The notes under the pieces were generated by a model. It ran no database searches. It saw only the letters and a program-made list of their open reading frames with translations, and had not been told where the DNA came from. This document shows positions 51,301 through 63,300 of a DNA stretch of 64,000 nt, piece after piece; positions within the stretch are counted from its first letter, which is position 1, and the number at the start of each line of letters is the position of its first letter. The position numbers were made by a program, and so were the translations under genes. The stretch lies in assembly GCA_013399015.1 (NCBI GenBank), contig VWZX01005784.1:603750-667749 (forward strand), given 5' to 3'. Source of the stretch: Galbula dea. Its lineage: Eukaryota > Chordata > Aves > Piciformes > Galbulidae.

Positions 51301-54300
51301 AGAGGCGCTGACTCAGCGTGTGGGCTGGGACGAGCTGTGCCGCGTGCTGCCGCCCTCTCACCAAACGGGCACTGGTGGCACAGCCAGGGAGGTTGCCCAC
51401 ATCACCCCCCCACAGCTCCCTGCTCAGCCCTGCCAGGCACTGCAGAGCCCAGCGTGAGACCCAACCAGGGCTGAACACCTCCAGCAGCTCCTCTTTGCTG
51501 AAGCAGCTGCTTGCTGCCCATGGGTGGCCACCAGGATGGACAAGGCCCCAAGGCCAAGAGCTGTGGTAGGACAGCATCTGAACCCTTCCACCACACACAA
51601 CCATCAGCAACAGCAAAAATACCAGCTTGCAGCTTGCAATTGCCAGGCAGCTGCACAGGAAGTGGTGCAGGGGATGAAGGGATGGTGCCAGGGTACAGAA
51701 CCTTAGAACGGTTCAGGTTGGAAAGGACCTTCAAGGCTCATCTAGTTCCAGCCCCCCCTGCAGTGGGCAGGGACATCTTCAGCTAGATCAGGTTGCTCAG
51801 AGCCACATCCAACCTGAGCACTGTGTGGGGCTTTGCCAGTACCTAACAGGACATGGACATGGCACACAGGGCTGGGCTGGGGTAACCCAGCTGCTCAGGT
51901 TGCTGAACATAGTACATGGGAGGGCTTCAGAGCAACACCTGAGACTACAGGGCTGTTGCCTGGCTACACCATCAACATTCCTGAGCATCTCAGATGTCCC
52001 CAGATCTCCAAACCCAGCCACTTTTCTCCTCCCTCAATCCTCTTGGGATGGCCCCAGCTCCTCTGCAAGGAGCTTCCACCCTTGAAATGGCACTAGGAGA
52101 GCAGCTACTAAGCCTTTACGAGGAGCATCCTTCACCAGTTGCTGTCCTGCCCTGGAACACCTCCTTGCCACCAGCTCTTCCCTGAGCTGGCAGCTGAAAA
52201 GCCACAACCAACCACACAGCCCAGGAACTGCTAAACCTGTTTCAGGAAGTCTGAGCTTCCCTGGGAAGGGAATTAAACTGGAACTTCAGGGCTCAGAGCA
52301 GCTTTACTTCTTCCTTCATGTTTAACAGTTATTTTTAGCATGTTACAATATTTATTAGCAGACACATAAAATGGAACAAACCCCATCCCAGGCAACGAGA
52401 TCAAGTGACATCCCAGACTTCAAAAGGGACTTATTTCAGAGCTGGAGCTCCTACTGCTCCTGCCTTGGTCAGAGCATCCTCCCTTGAAAGCAAACCCTGC
52501 AAGGTTTTGGTTATCCCCAGCCACGGGTGGGGGGCAAGAGATCAGTGAGAAACAGGTAAAAATCTGGTTAACAACCAACAACCCTGTGTCAGGGAGAAAT
52601 TCCCACCTCCCCCACCCCATGATAAAAATCCAACACAAGTGCTCACATTTAGGAACAGAAATAACTGAAGGGAACAGAGTTGATGCCACTGGACACAGAA
52701 ATAATGGAGCTATCTGCATCACTCCCAGGTGAAGCTGTGGGGTGAGCTGAGCCAGGCAGGAGCTGGCAGGGACACAGGGAAGAGCACTGGGAAAGGCAGC
52801 AACAGGCACAGAGGCTCTGGGAAGAGGTGGCAGCAGCCCTGGGCACGTGCTGGGGAGCAGGAGCAGGCGGCTGTGGGAGGCTGTGCTCGGTGGGAGCAGG
52901 GAAAGCTTTGCTCCCCAGGGTGGGTTTGGGACAGCCACCTCCTCCTGGGTATTATTAGCCCTGGGAACAGTACAGGGACAGAGCCCAGAGGCATCAGCCT
53001 GGCAGTGGAGCTGGGGAGCTGGCAGGGATGGATGCTCCAGCCTGGCAGTGGAGCTGGGAAGAGAGGATGCTGCAGCCTGGCTGCCCCATGGCCCAGTGCC
53101 CTGACTGCTCCATCACAGCCCTGCAACACCAAGGATGAACCAAGCCCTTCTGCCCCCCCACTCCTGCACCACAGGCAGCTCCCCCCTCTCCCTCCCCCAA
53201 AAGAAGTCCCCTTCCCTTCTCTCCCAAGGGAAGGGGCAGGATGATGTTCCCTCTCCCACAGAGCCCCATTTCTGGAAGGAAACACAACCCTGAGAGCACC
53301 TGAAATAGCAGGAGCACACACGGCCCCTGGCACCCTAAACTCATCCTGCTTAATTTCCTAACTAGGCCACCAGGAAGGAGAAGGGGAGCAGTGAAACGAG
53401 TCCACCACCACCTCATCTAGTTCAGGAGCACAAGGACCATCCCACCACCAACCTGGTTTCCCCAGGTCAGACCCAGCTGTGCCTCAGCTATGGTGTGTGG
53501 GCAGGACCCAGCTCCAGTCCCAAACACACCACAGGAGGGGAAATAAAAAAAAAAAACCCTCTTCCTTATCTTGGCAAGGTTAGGTTTATAATCAGGATTT
53601 AAATATGCAAGTTAAAGCCTTCTTTACATCTCTGATTTCAATCTGGTTTTGCAAGTACACTTGGAATAATTTTGCTGAAGGAAGACTTGCCTTAATGGCT
53701 GCAGCCAGTTGGAACATGTCAGTTTGCAAGCAGAGAGCCTGTGCTCTAAATTTGGTCTTCTCAGCTCTTTCTATACTCTATGTAAATATGCCTGATGTGC
53801 CATTGATTTGTTCACAGCCCTGACTGCTACAGTGAGTACATGGCCAAATGGTGAGGGATGCTTCTTGCTCACTAGATTGCTTTCCTTCAGGATTTGCTCT
53901 CAGTGACAATGGGCTTTCAAACAAGGCACAGGAGAACAATTGAAATAAAAACCTTCTTGAATAAGCCAGCTGCACAGGAAGAGAGAACATGCAAAGCAGA
54001 AAGCTCTCACCACTGAATGCCAAAGGGAACCATTGGCTCTGGTAGGTGAGTGATGCTCTACCTGCAGCCAGGTGCCTGCTGGGCTCACGCTACTCCTCAT
54101 ACCTCCTCTCCCCAGGGATGAGGGGATCCCCACAGCCATTCCTCACATTTTGAGCCCCAGCCAAAATGCATCTCTCAGCTTGGCACCACCTGACAGCTGG
54201 CATAAGGGGAAGGTACCTCCATGCCAGCCTCAGCATGCCCAGGTTCCACAGCTCAGCAGCATCCTCCCCAAAACTGCACCAACAAGCACGCAGTGCCTGA

Positions 54301-57300
54301 GTGCTGTGGTTTAAACTCAGACCTTGGTTTAGGCTGTCAGCTTCAAATACAGATTTTAAACATCAGCTAAATAAAATTCCCAGTTTAAAGGAGAAAAAAA
54401 AATACCCAACATTTTTTTGACTGGAACACAGAGGATCAGGGAACTGGCCAGGGGCAGTGTTCATGGTAGCCACAGCCATGCTGAGAGCCAGAGCACACAC
54501 TGGAGCCACCCAGCAGCTCCAGAAACCTTTTCTGGGTTTCTAGGTTGGAGAGACCTCAAATAACTCCCCCATCCCCCTCCCCTGCCTCCTGAACACATCC
54601 ACTTCCAATTCACCAGGAGCCACTGACCTAATTAGCAATGTCAGTACTGGGCACAGTCAGGCCAAGGGTTTGGTTTAAGATGCTGTCACAGCACAGGGAT
54701 GGGAGCCAGCAGAGCAGCAAGCCTGGGAAGGAGCAGTCTGGCTGACCTGGCAGAAGTGGCTCAGCCAAAGACACCTCCACCTCCCCCCCACCTAGTTCAA
54801 CCCCTCATGGCTGCCCAGGGTCCAGGAGATGAACAATGCTTGAGCAAAGCTTGGCCACACAGGCTCCAGCCAAAGCTGGGCAGTGTCCAGAAGCCAAACC
54901 AAGCTACCCCAAGGAGTCAGACAGTAAATTAGGAACAAGACAACGTGAAAGAGGAAACAAGATGCTGCAAAGTCAGCAGCTCAAACAGCTGCTGTCAGCC
55001 CCAGCACAGGGCACATACAGGCCCTGCCACTTCCACTAACGTCTTCCCAGTGGCACTCCAAAGGCGACAGCTGGAGGTGTGTGGAGATGAAAGAGCATCT
55101 GAGAGATGTCAAGACCTGAGCCCTTTCCTACCTCATGCTGCTGCCAGTGCAGTTAGTGTAGGTGAAACAGCAACATCATTACTGAGCTTTAGTCAAGCCT
55201 GCAACAACCACCCATCCTTCCTGCAGAAAAATCAGTTCAAACCATTCCTTCCCAGCCAGGAACTTGCAAACCAGTCAGGAACATGAGCCAAAGGCAGTGT
55301 GAATCGTCAGTGCTCAGCATGTCTGAAGCAAACATCACTACAGACCTGTATTGGCCATAAGATGTGCCTGCCAGTGCCAGTAACACAGCAAAGGGCTGGC
55401 CACAGGGACAAGAGATGACCGAGAGCAGGTAGCAGCCTTCCAGAGGTCGTGATGGGCACAGCAATGAGTTTTGGGTCCAGAAAGCCAGTAACATCCCAGG
55501 GGAGCAGGCAGTGCTGGCACCAGGAGAGATGCAGGGCAGGGAGGGGACCCTGCCTCAGTGCTGGCTCTGGACTCACCTCTCCCAGGGCAGTGGGGAAAAG
55601 ATACAATGGAAAGAGGGGAAAAGGAAAGGACTTTGAGCTGTGCTGGACTGATAAACCAGGCTGTAATATCTGGAAGGACTGAACACTAAGAGAAGGGAGG
55701 ATTTTTTTTAGGGAACCACGAGGGAGAATGATTAGAAAGTAATGAGATAAAACAAGAATGAAGTTAGGCTGATTAACAGAGGCAAAGCATCTAAGCTGCT
55801 GAACAGTCTAAAGGAAAAACAGCTGCAACCCTGCCACAGCATCTAACCAGACTGAGGGTGAGCAGCAGCCTGGGCATCCTCAGCCCCAACAGCTCCTGGG
55901 GAAGGAAACAGCTTTTCCTCCTTGTGTGGAGGCTGCTGGAGCCTGGAGCAGCCTCAGGGGAGGCTCTGTGTCCTCCCAGCTCCCTCCAGCCTCCACCATC
56001 CCCCAGGTGTGTTACAGGTGGAGAGGGAGGTTGGTCAGTTTGTTTAGCCAGGCAGTGATGCTGCATTCCAGCCCCAGGATAGCAGTGGCTCTTCCCAGCA
56101 GAACATGGCTGGGAAGGAGACCAGGGCTCAGCCATGTGCCTGAGGTGACCCAACCTCTCTTGTAGCAAGGTGAATAAAGCAACAGACCAAACCCTCTCCT
56201 GCAGCAGACAACATCCACACACAAGTCACCAAGGGAGCCAAAACATGGGTCACTGCTGTTTGCAAGGACAAAGCACCCTGCAGAGCCATGGGACCCCTCA
56301 GTGCCACTGCTGGATCACTTCTCTGCAGCTGGCACACAGGCACCCCAAAGCTCTGCATGTCTCCTGAGAGGACGACCTCCCTCCTCCCTCTGCCCTGCAC
56401 AAGCACCAGCATCTCCAGCCAGGGAAGATCTCTGTGCTGGCACCTGCTGTGCATCAGCCTGCACTGCTTCAGCTCCATCACCCTGTGGTCAGAACCCTCC
56501 CCTGCTACACTGTGGACACTACTGTGCTGATGGTTACCCAAGGTGATCTAATACAGAGTAGACCCCAGGGAGGACAGCCCTGAGAGCTTACCCTGCTCTG
56601 AGGATTCCAGCCTCCTCTTCCTCCCCCGTGAAGGGCTGCCTCCCCAGATTACACTGCCTGTCTCACACATCTGCTCATCAGGGCATCAGCTTCCTCCTTC
56701 CTGCTGCTCCTCTCTAAAGCTAAAGCACCATCCACACACATGTGACATTACATAAAAGTTATGAGAGCCAACAGCAGGCAGGCTCCTTCTGCAGCTGCCT
56801 CTGCAGGGGCTCCAGCAGCAGCTGCTGAGAGCCTTCCCTTGGCACAGGGTTGGGTACCCAAGGCTCATCAGAGTGGCCCTGACCTGCACAGGCAGAGAGG
56901 GACTGGGGGATCAGCTTTCCAGAACTCATTTGAGGCATCTCAGCCCAAAGGGAAAAAAACCCTAAAAACCATAGAATCATGTCTTGGGTGGCAAGAGACC
57001 TTTCAAGGTCACCTAGTCCAACTCCTGCAGCCAGCAGGGACATCTGCAACTAGAGCAGGTTGCTCAGAGCCTCAAACAACCTGAGCTGGGATGGTTCCAG
57101 GGACAGGACATCTCCCACCTCTCTGGGCAACCTGGGACAGGCTCTCACCACCCTCAGCATAAACAATTTCCTCCTTATCTAGGCTAAATCTCCCTCTTTC
57201 AGTTCCAAGCCACCACCCCTTGTGCTGTCACAACAGACCCTGCTAAAATGTCTGTCCCCAGCTTTCTTAATCTTACAACTTGGTATCAAAACTCATCAGA

Positions 57301-60300
57301 TCTGCCCCTGACCTGTGCAAGGCATGGGGTCCAAGGGACCAGCTTTCCAGAAGAGGCATTTGAGGCATCCCAGCCCAGAGGAAAAGAAGTTCATGACTTC
57401 ATTGGGCATATTTGTAGCAGCTGCTCAGAGATGCACAGAGCTGGTTTCAGGAAACCCTGCTTTGTGCCAGAGCCTGTAGCTCAGCTGGGGTGGAAGGGAC
57501 TCTGCCAGCCACAGTGGCTGAGCCAACCCATCCCAGCCACAGTCCCACAAGGAGCAGACAGACTTTCTTCCCCTTGTGCTGCCTCTTTCATAAGCACCCA
57601 CAGACCACAGAGTCTGTCAAAGCTGCTTCAGTGTATGGCTGCATCACATCTGGAGAGAAGAGGAGCCAGTGCCCTGCCAGAGCAAGGGGTGCTCAGACCC
57701 CACCAACACCCGAAGCCTCCTCAGCCCCACAGTGAGAGGCCAACAAAGCCAGCACACGAGCTCAGATCCAATTACAGAGTAAACAGAGGCAGAAATCCCC
57801 CAGAGGATGAGCTCTCCAGTGAGGTCCCAAGCCATGAGCAGGTAGTGCTGATGAGCTACATGAGCACCCAGGTTGGTAACTCCTGAGTGGGGACCCCTCA
57901 GTCCCAACCTGGCCATGGCAAAAAGGACCCTCAGCAGCTGCCCACAACCAGAGCAGCTCAGCCCCAGACCAGATGCATCTCCTACCAAGTGCTTCCCTTC
58001 CCTGCACCCACTGGCTGTATCTGCTGGGTCTGGACACAGCTTAAAGCATGATCAAACCCGGGGAGAGTTCCCTGCAGCCACCAAGCTTTTACATAATTCT
58101 TCCCTGTTTGACTTTTACATAAACCCTTGTAACCTGGTTTGTGCAAGCTCCTTGACAGCCAGAGCTTCCTGACCTACACCTAAAATTACTTCTCCTGATG
58201 GGAATATCAAAATGAGGTTTCAGTGACAGAAATTCATAACCCCCCTTCTCAGGTTATTTGGCACAGTAGTATTTAATGCTTAAAGTACACCCAGAAGAGC
58301 AGGTGGAGGTGTCTTCCCCTAACAGCAGAAGACAGAGCTGGGCAGGAGCTGATCTCAAAGCCCTGATTTCACATTCACAGGGTTAGGAGGAGCAGGGAGC
58401 TCCCTCAGCCCCTCTAGAGTCACCAGTGTGGCTGCTCACCAGCACAGCCCTGCTGGAAGCCCTGCCCCCCAGCCAGCACAGGGAGAGCCCCCTGCCCCCC
58501 AGCCAGCACAAGCAGAGCCCCCTGCCTCCCACAGCAGCTTTGCTGTTTAGGCTGAATTACAGTCAGCTTTGTCCCAACCCCATGGAGAAATCCAATTGTT
58601 GGTAGTGCTAATATGATTTGATAAATCACTTGAACCAAGGTAACTTCATTGTTGAGCTGCTGATTCAATCAAGGTCCTAAACCTATCGTGACCTTGATTT
58701 CATAGCTTGATCACAACCAGCATTTAATGAAATTACAGCAGTTGAGCTGCCTTGGTGATTGTTTAATCTTCATATTGTTTTCATTCTTCTTCATGAAGAC
58801 ATGAAGTGAATGGAATTGGTTTAGCCTCCTGGTTTTCAACACCACATAACCAAGATGAGACATTGGAGGCAGTTAGCTCTGTCCCAGCTTTCATTCCTCA
58901 TGTGTAATGAAAGCTCTGGGCTGATTCACAAGGAATAAAAAGCTTGGGTTTATTGTGGTATTCAGCAGTAACAATCCACAACCACAGAATCTCCCTTGAC
59001 CATGACAGACAAAGCTCTGGAGATGGGGAAAAAAAAAAAAAAGAAATCACTCCTGCAGCCTAATTGCACTTGGAGCAGCTTTTAAGCTACCTGAGTTGTC
59101 TTTGCTGCCAACCACAAGGGGTTTCAAAGCCTCTACCATTTTAACCCTGCAATACCCATCCTCACCTGTTCAACCCCACAACACAAGCACAAGAAACAGT
59201 GGCCAGATGATGTGGGAGCTGCAGACAACCCTGGATCAGCTCTCTCCACCCAAAGAGTGGCTGGATGCAGCTCAGAAGCAGCCTCCTGCAAGTGTCTATG
59301 AGCATTGTGCTGCTGCCTTCCCCCCAGCAGCCCTCCTCAGCTCCCATGTTCCTGAAGCTGCTACTCACCAGCCACAAGAGCACGAGGTAAGTGCAGTGCC
59401 TGCTGAGTATCAGCACTTCTTTCTGCTTCAGAAAGGGGCAAAATCTGAAGTGCCAGAAGTGAGATGTTTGGGCTTTCTGGTCAGCCTAGCAGAGCCCTGG
59501 CCATGCTGGTACCCTGGCCCAGGAGAGGGCTGCCCTCTGCCACTGAGGAAACCAGACCTCAACAGCCCCAAGTCTCCTCTCACCTCAGCACAGGGAGGTG
59601 TTACAGAACTCAGGCCCTGGAGCTCCCCAAGGAGCACAGCACTGCCTCTCCCATCACACTCACCTCGCCCACCTTGCTCTCTGGCAGCTGATGACAAGAT
59701 GTGGTCACTCCACAAGTGGTGAAGAGGCAGAAAGGAGCAATCCTGCTTCCCCTAACATTAAATATGAAATGACAGGGCACCAGACTTCAGACTGCTGACT
59801 CCTACAGTAGCTGAAGCAGATGACTCTTCAAGATGTGATTGCTATATTGAAGGAGATGACTGATGGAGCTGCTGAGATGTTTCCAGCAGCAGCAGCTTCT
59901 CCCATTACCAGACAAGCAAACTGCAAAAGCCCATTAGAACACCACCATCCAGTTGTTGTCTGATCTGTCTGTGGTCCCCAGGCACCAGCCTGATGAATTC
60001 TTCAGCTTCCTGCAAGCATCATGAGGTGCCTTCAGCAGCCTCCTTGGAGCCCATCGAGGGTTTTACAAGCCAACCACAGGGGTGGCCCTGGGCCAGCTCA
60101 ACAAGCCAAACCACATGCAGCAGCTCCCCAGGGCTGACTGCCATGTTTCTGTTTTAACCTAGCTGAGAAAAGATTTCTGGGGAGCAACTGCCCATGGTGC
60201 AACACCAGCAGCTCTGCAGATGGCTCACTAAGCCCAGTTTCACCAAGCCCCCTCCTCAGGCTGGTACCAACAACCAGGTAGCTCCAGGCTGGACCCACCT

Positions 60301-63300
60301 TGCAGCAATCCCCCTGCTCTCTGATGCCCAGGCAAAGGCATGAACAGCATCAAAGGTGGCCCAAAATACCCTCTTCTTCTGTAGAAAGGAAACACCAGCA
60401 TTGCAGCCAGCAGAGAACAGAGAGGAAAAGTGCCCTCTTGGCTGAATCAGCCATTTAACTTTGGATTTTCATCTGAAGGGAGGGGAGAAAAAAAGCAGCA
60501 GCAGCAGTTGAGCAGTCTCATAGCTCTTTAAGCTCAAAAGCCATCATAAGGCTTTTTTCAGAGATAAGCACTTCCTAAATACTTACTGCTGAAAGATTAA
60601 GAAAATGAAAGGCTGATCCTGTTTCCCTGCCCAAAGCAGCCATGCTAACAGGACTACCCCAGCCCTGCCACATCACAGCAGAAGAATCAACCCCATGGCT
60701 CCTCTCCCAGCTCTATAAAACCCATCACTGGGATGGATTTTCTCCTCCTCCAGCTCTGGGTGTGGGATGGGGATCCCTTCACAGCAGCAGCCTCAGGGTG
60801 ATGGTAGGGGTTCAGCAGGAGAGTGCTGGCTCTGGCAGCAATTTCACTCTGTTGTCCCTGTCAGCAGCTTCTGCAGGTGGGGGCCAGGCAAGGTTTGATC
60901 CCCGAGTTGTCCCACGCTGAGCCTCCTTCCTAACATGGCTTTTCTGGCTCAGCAGGAATTTCAGAGCAAGGGCTTTGTGGAGATGCTGCTCAGAAATGGT
61001 TTCAGCTGCTCAGCTCTCAGGAACACACCGTGGTGGGCAGGACACCCAGGTCTGGTGGGAATGGGCACCTTCCACCACACTCCAGCCAGCAGTGTCCCCT
61101 GCACACAGCTCAGCAGCACTCTCCAGCTCAGCAAAGGAGCTGCATGCCGACGGCTGCAGGTGTTTTTTTCTCCCTCAGTGCTTGTTCTGATTCACCTCAC
61201 CAAAAGCATGACTGATTTCCCAGATTTTAGTGCAATTACAAACATCACTTCCCCAGCACAACATTCCCAGTAACTACCTGAGTACTTCAAACACCAGCCT
61301 GAAACACAGCCCTGGCGAGGGAAGTGCCACCAACGTTGAGATCCCTTTCAGCAGACAGGGATCATTTCATTTTGACACATCACCAGCCCTTGGCATCCAA
61401 AGGAACAGATCCTGGTCCCAACACAAAGCACATGCTCATGCCTCAGAGACAAGTCTAGGTAATTTCTGGCTTCAGGGTTTATCTCCCCCTGTTCCAGGCA
61501 CTACTTGCTCTGCAATCATTCCACAGCCTTAATTCGTGTAGCAGCAGGAGGACTTTCAGCCAGAGCAGGTTTGCAGGTAGGTGTCTCAATTATTCAGTAG
61601 AGTTTGCCATGTTCAGCCTTGCTCCAGGCAAAGATCATACCAAGCCTTGCAGACTTCAGAAGGTACAAACACATCAGCAACCCAAACAGCACAGCCCCTC
61701 GGCACACCCCCAGCACCAACCAGGGTGTGCCCTGGATATTCCTCAGCGTCCCTCCCTGTGGGGAACCCCAGCACCTCCACCTCCAAAACATGCCTATCCC
61801 ACCAGGAAACCACCCAGGAAGGTGCTGTGAGGGACCCCAGCCCCATGCAAGCCAGGACAGCACGTGGTTGGGGTAGGACCCCTCCCCATGATCACACCAC
61901 ACTGATTCACTGCAGCCACCCCCAGCTCCTGCCACCACCCCGCTGGGCTGGGGGAAGGGGCACCTGGCAGCAGGCACAGAAAATACTGAAGTGAAACACC
62001 TTCCAGAGGAAGAAGGCTCTGGCACAACAGAAATTAGTGATCTTTTGGGGTTCATTCATTAGGCAACAAAGGAAAAGCAAAGCAGCAGCAGCAAGGAGCA
62101 GCAGATCCAGCAGGGTTAGTCACCACCGCCCAGCACAACATCTGCCGAGCTCACAGCCTCCCCCCTCGGCACCGTCCTCCCCCAGGGTGGCCACGAGACC
62201 ATCTCATTCCCATCACACTGCCACCTCCTCCCTATCCACACCTCCCACACCTTACCACGCTCCCCTAATGCTGCCTGCCTGTGCCTCCACAGGGAACAGC
62301 AAGCCCTGACTGAAATGCTTGCAGGAGCCAGGCCACCTCTAGCATTTGGTACCAAGCATCCCTGCATGGGTACAAGGGCAAGAGGCTCATGTGTGTGTGT
62401 GCGTGTGTCCCAATGCCAGCACAAGGGTGAGATGCTTATTCCACACCCCCTCCCCAGCAATATCAGCACGAGGACAAGGTGCTCCTGCCCCCCCTGCCCC
62501 CAGAGTCCTACCTGCAGCTCCTTGTCAGAGTATTTCTGGGGGTTTTTGCTGCCTTGGCTCTTCTTCCGAAGCTTCTTCAGCTCTGCCTGGCACTTGTCGA
62601 GTGAGTCCCCCTTGCTCCTTTGCTCTGTCTGGTACTTCTTCAGTGCAGCCTGGAAGTGACAGGAGAAAGCTCTGAGCAGCCAAAAAACAAAGACCCTGCC
62701 TTGGCTCCCACTGCCAAGGGCTGGGAGAAGCAAGCAGAACCCCCCCAGGCTTTGGGAGAAGTGTTTCCCCGTGGCTTGGGGCTGACACAGGGGAAAGGGC
62801 TGTTCTGTGTGTGTGAGGGCTGGGACCCATCTGGGACCAGGGGCACAAGCACTTGCTGAGCTACACAAGTCCACAACTCACACTCAGGTACCGGGAGTCC
62901 AGCTCCACCTTCTGCTCCAGCTGTGTCAGGAGCTCGTTGTGGAAGGACTTGAGCTGCAGGCAGAAAGAAAACGACATGTATCCTTGGTGAGGTCTGGCAA
63001 ACGTTGCCCAAGGAGCATTGGGGTGGTCAGGGGAGAGGGTCTGTACAGACAGAGCAGGGGCTGACAGCAGCAAGGGACAGACAGACACTCAGAGAGGGAC
63101 CCAGCAGGGCAGAAGCAGATGCCCAAGCAGACCCAGACCCTTTGCAGCTCAGCAAATCCACTCCAGAGGGGCTAGTGTCACCCAGACAAGACGTGGAAAA
63201 TTGTTTTGTTCAGCAGCAACACAAGCAGAAGCCATGGGCAAGCAGAGGGCCTGGCATGCCAGGGCTGGGCACTCACCATCTCCTCCAGCTGGTTCTGGAT

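Larger units (their letters stand above)
51069..62511 (-). other. BAIAP2: BAIAP2 11.4-kb intron inside the I-BAR coding region
   Basis: No exon recognised. It holds two CR1 copies, a ~95-bp direct duplication around one of them (56860-57388), a 30-bp tandem repeat (58459-58531), two A-tracts, and two AT-rich, complex, conserved-looking islands (53560-53800 and 58560-58870). Confidence 0.8.

Noticed and set aside
54535..54600. Possible CR1 end (TTCTAGGTTGGAGAGACCTC)
   Set aside because: Only ~25 bp resemble CR1 and the rest does not follow the consensus.
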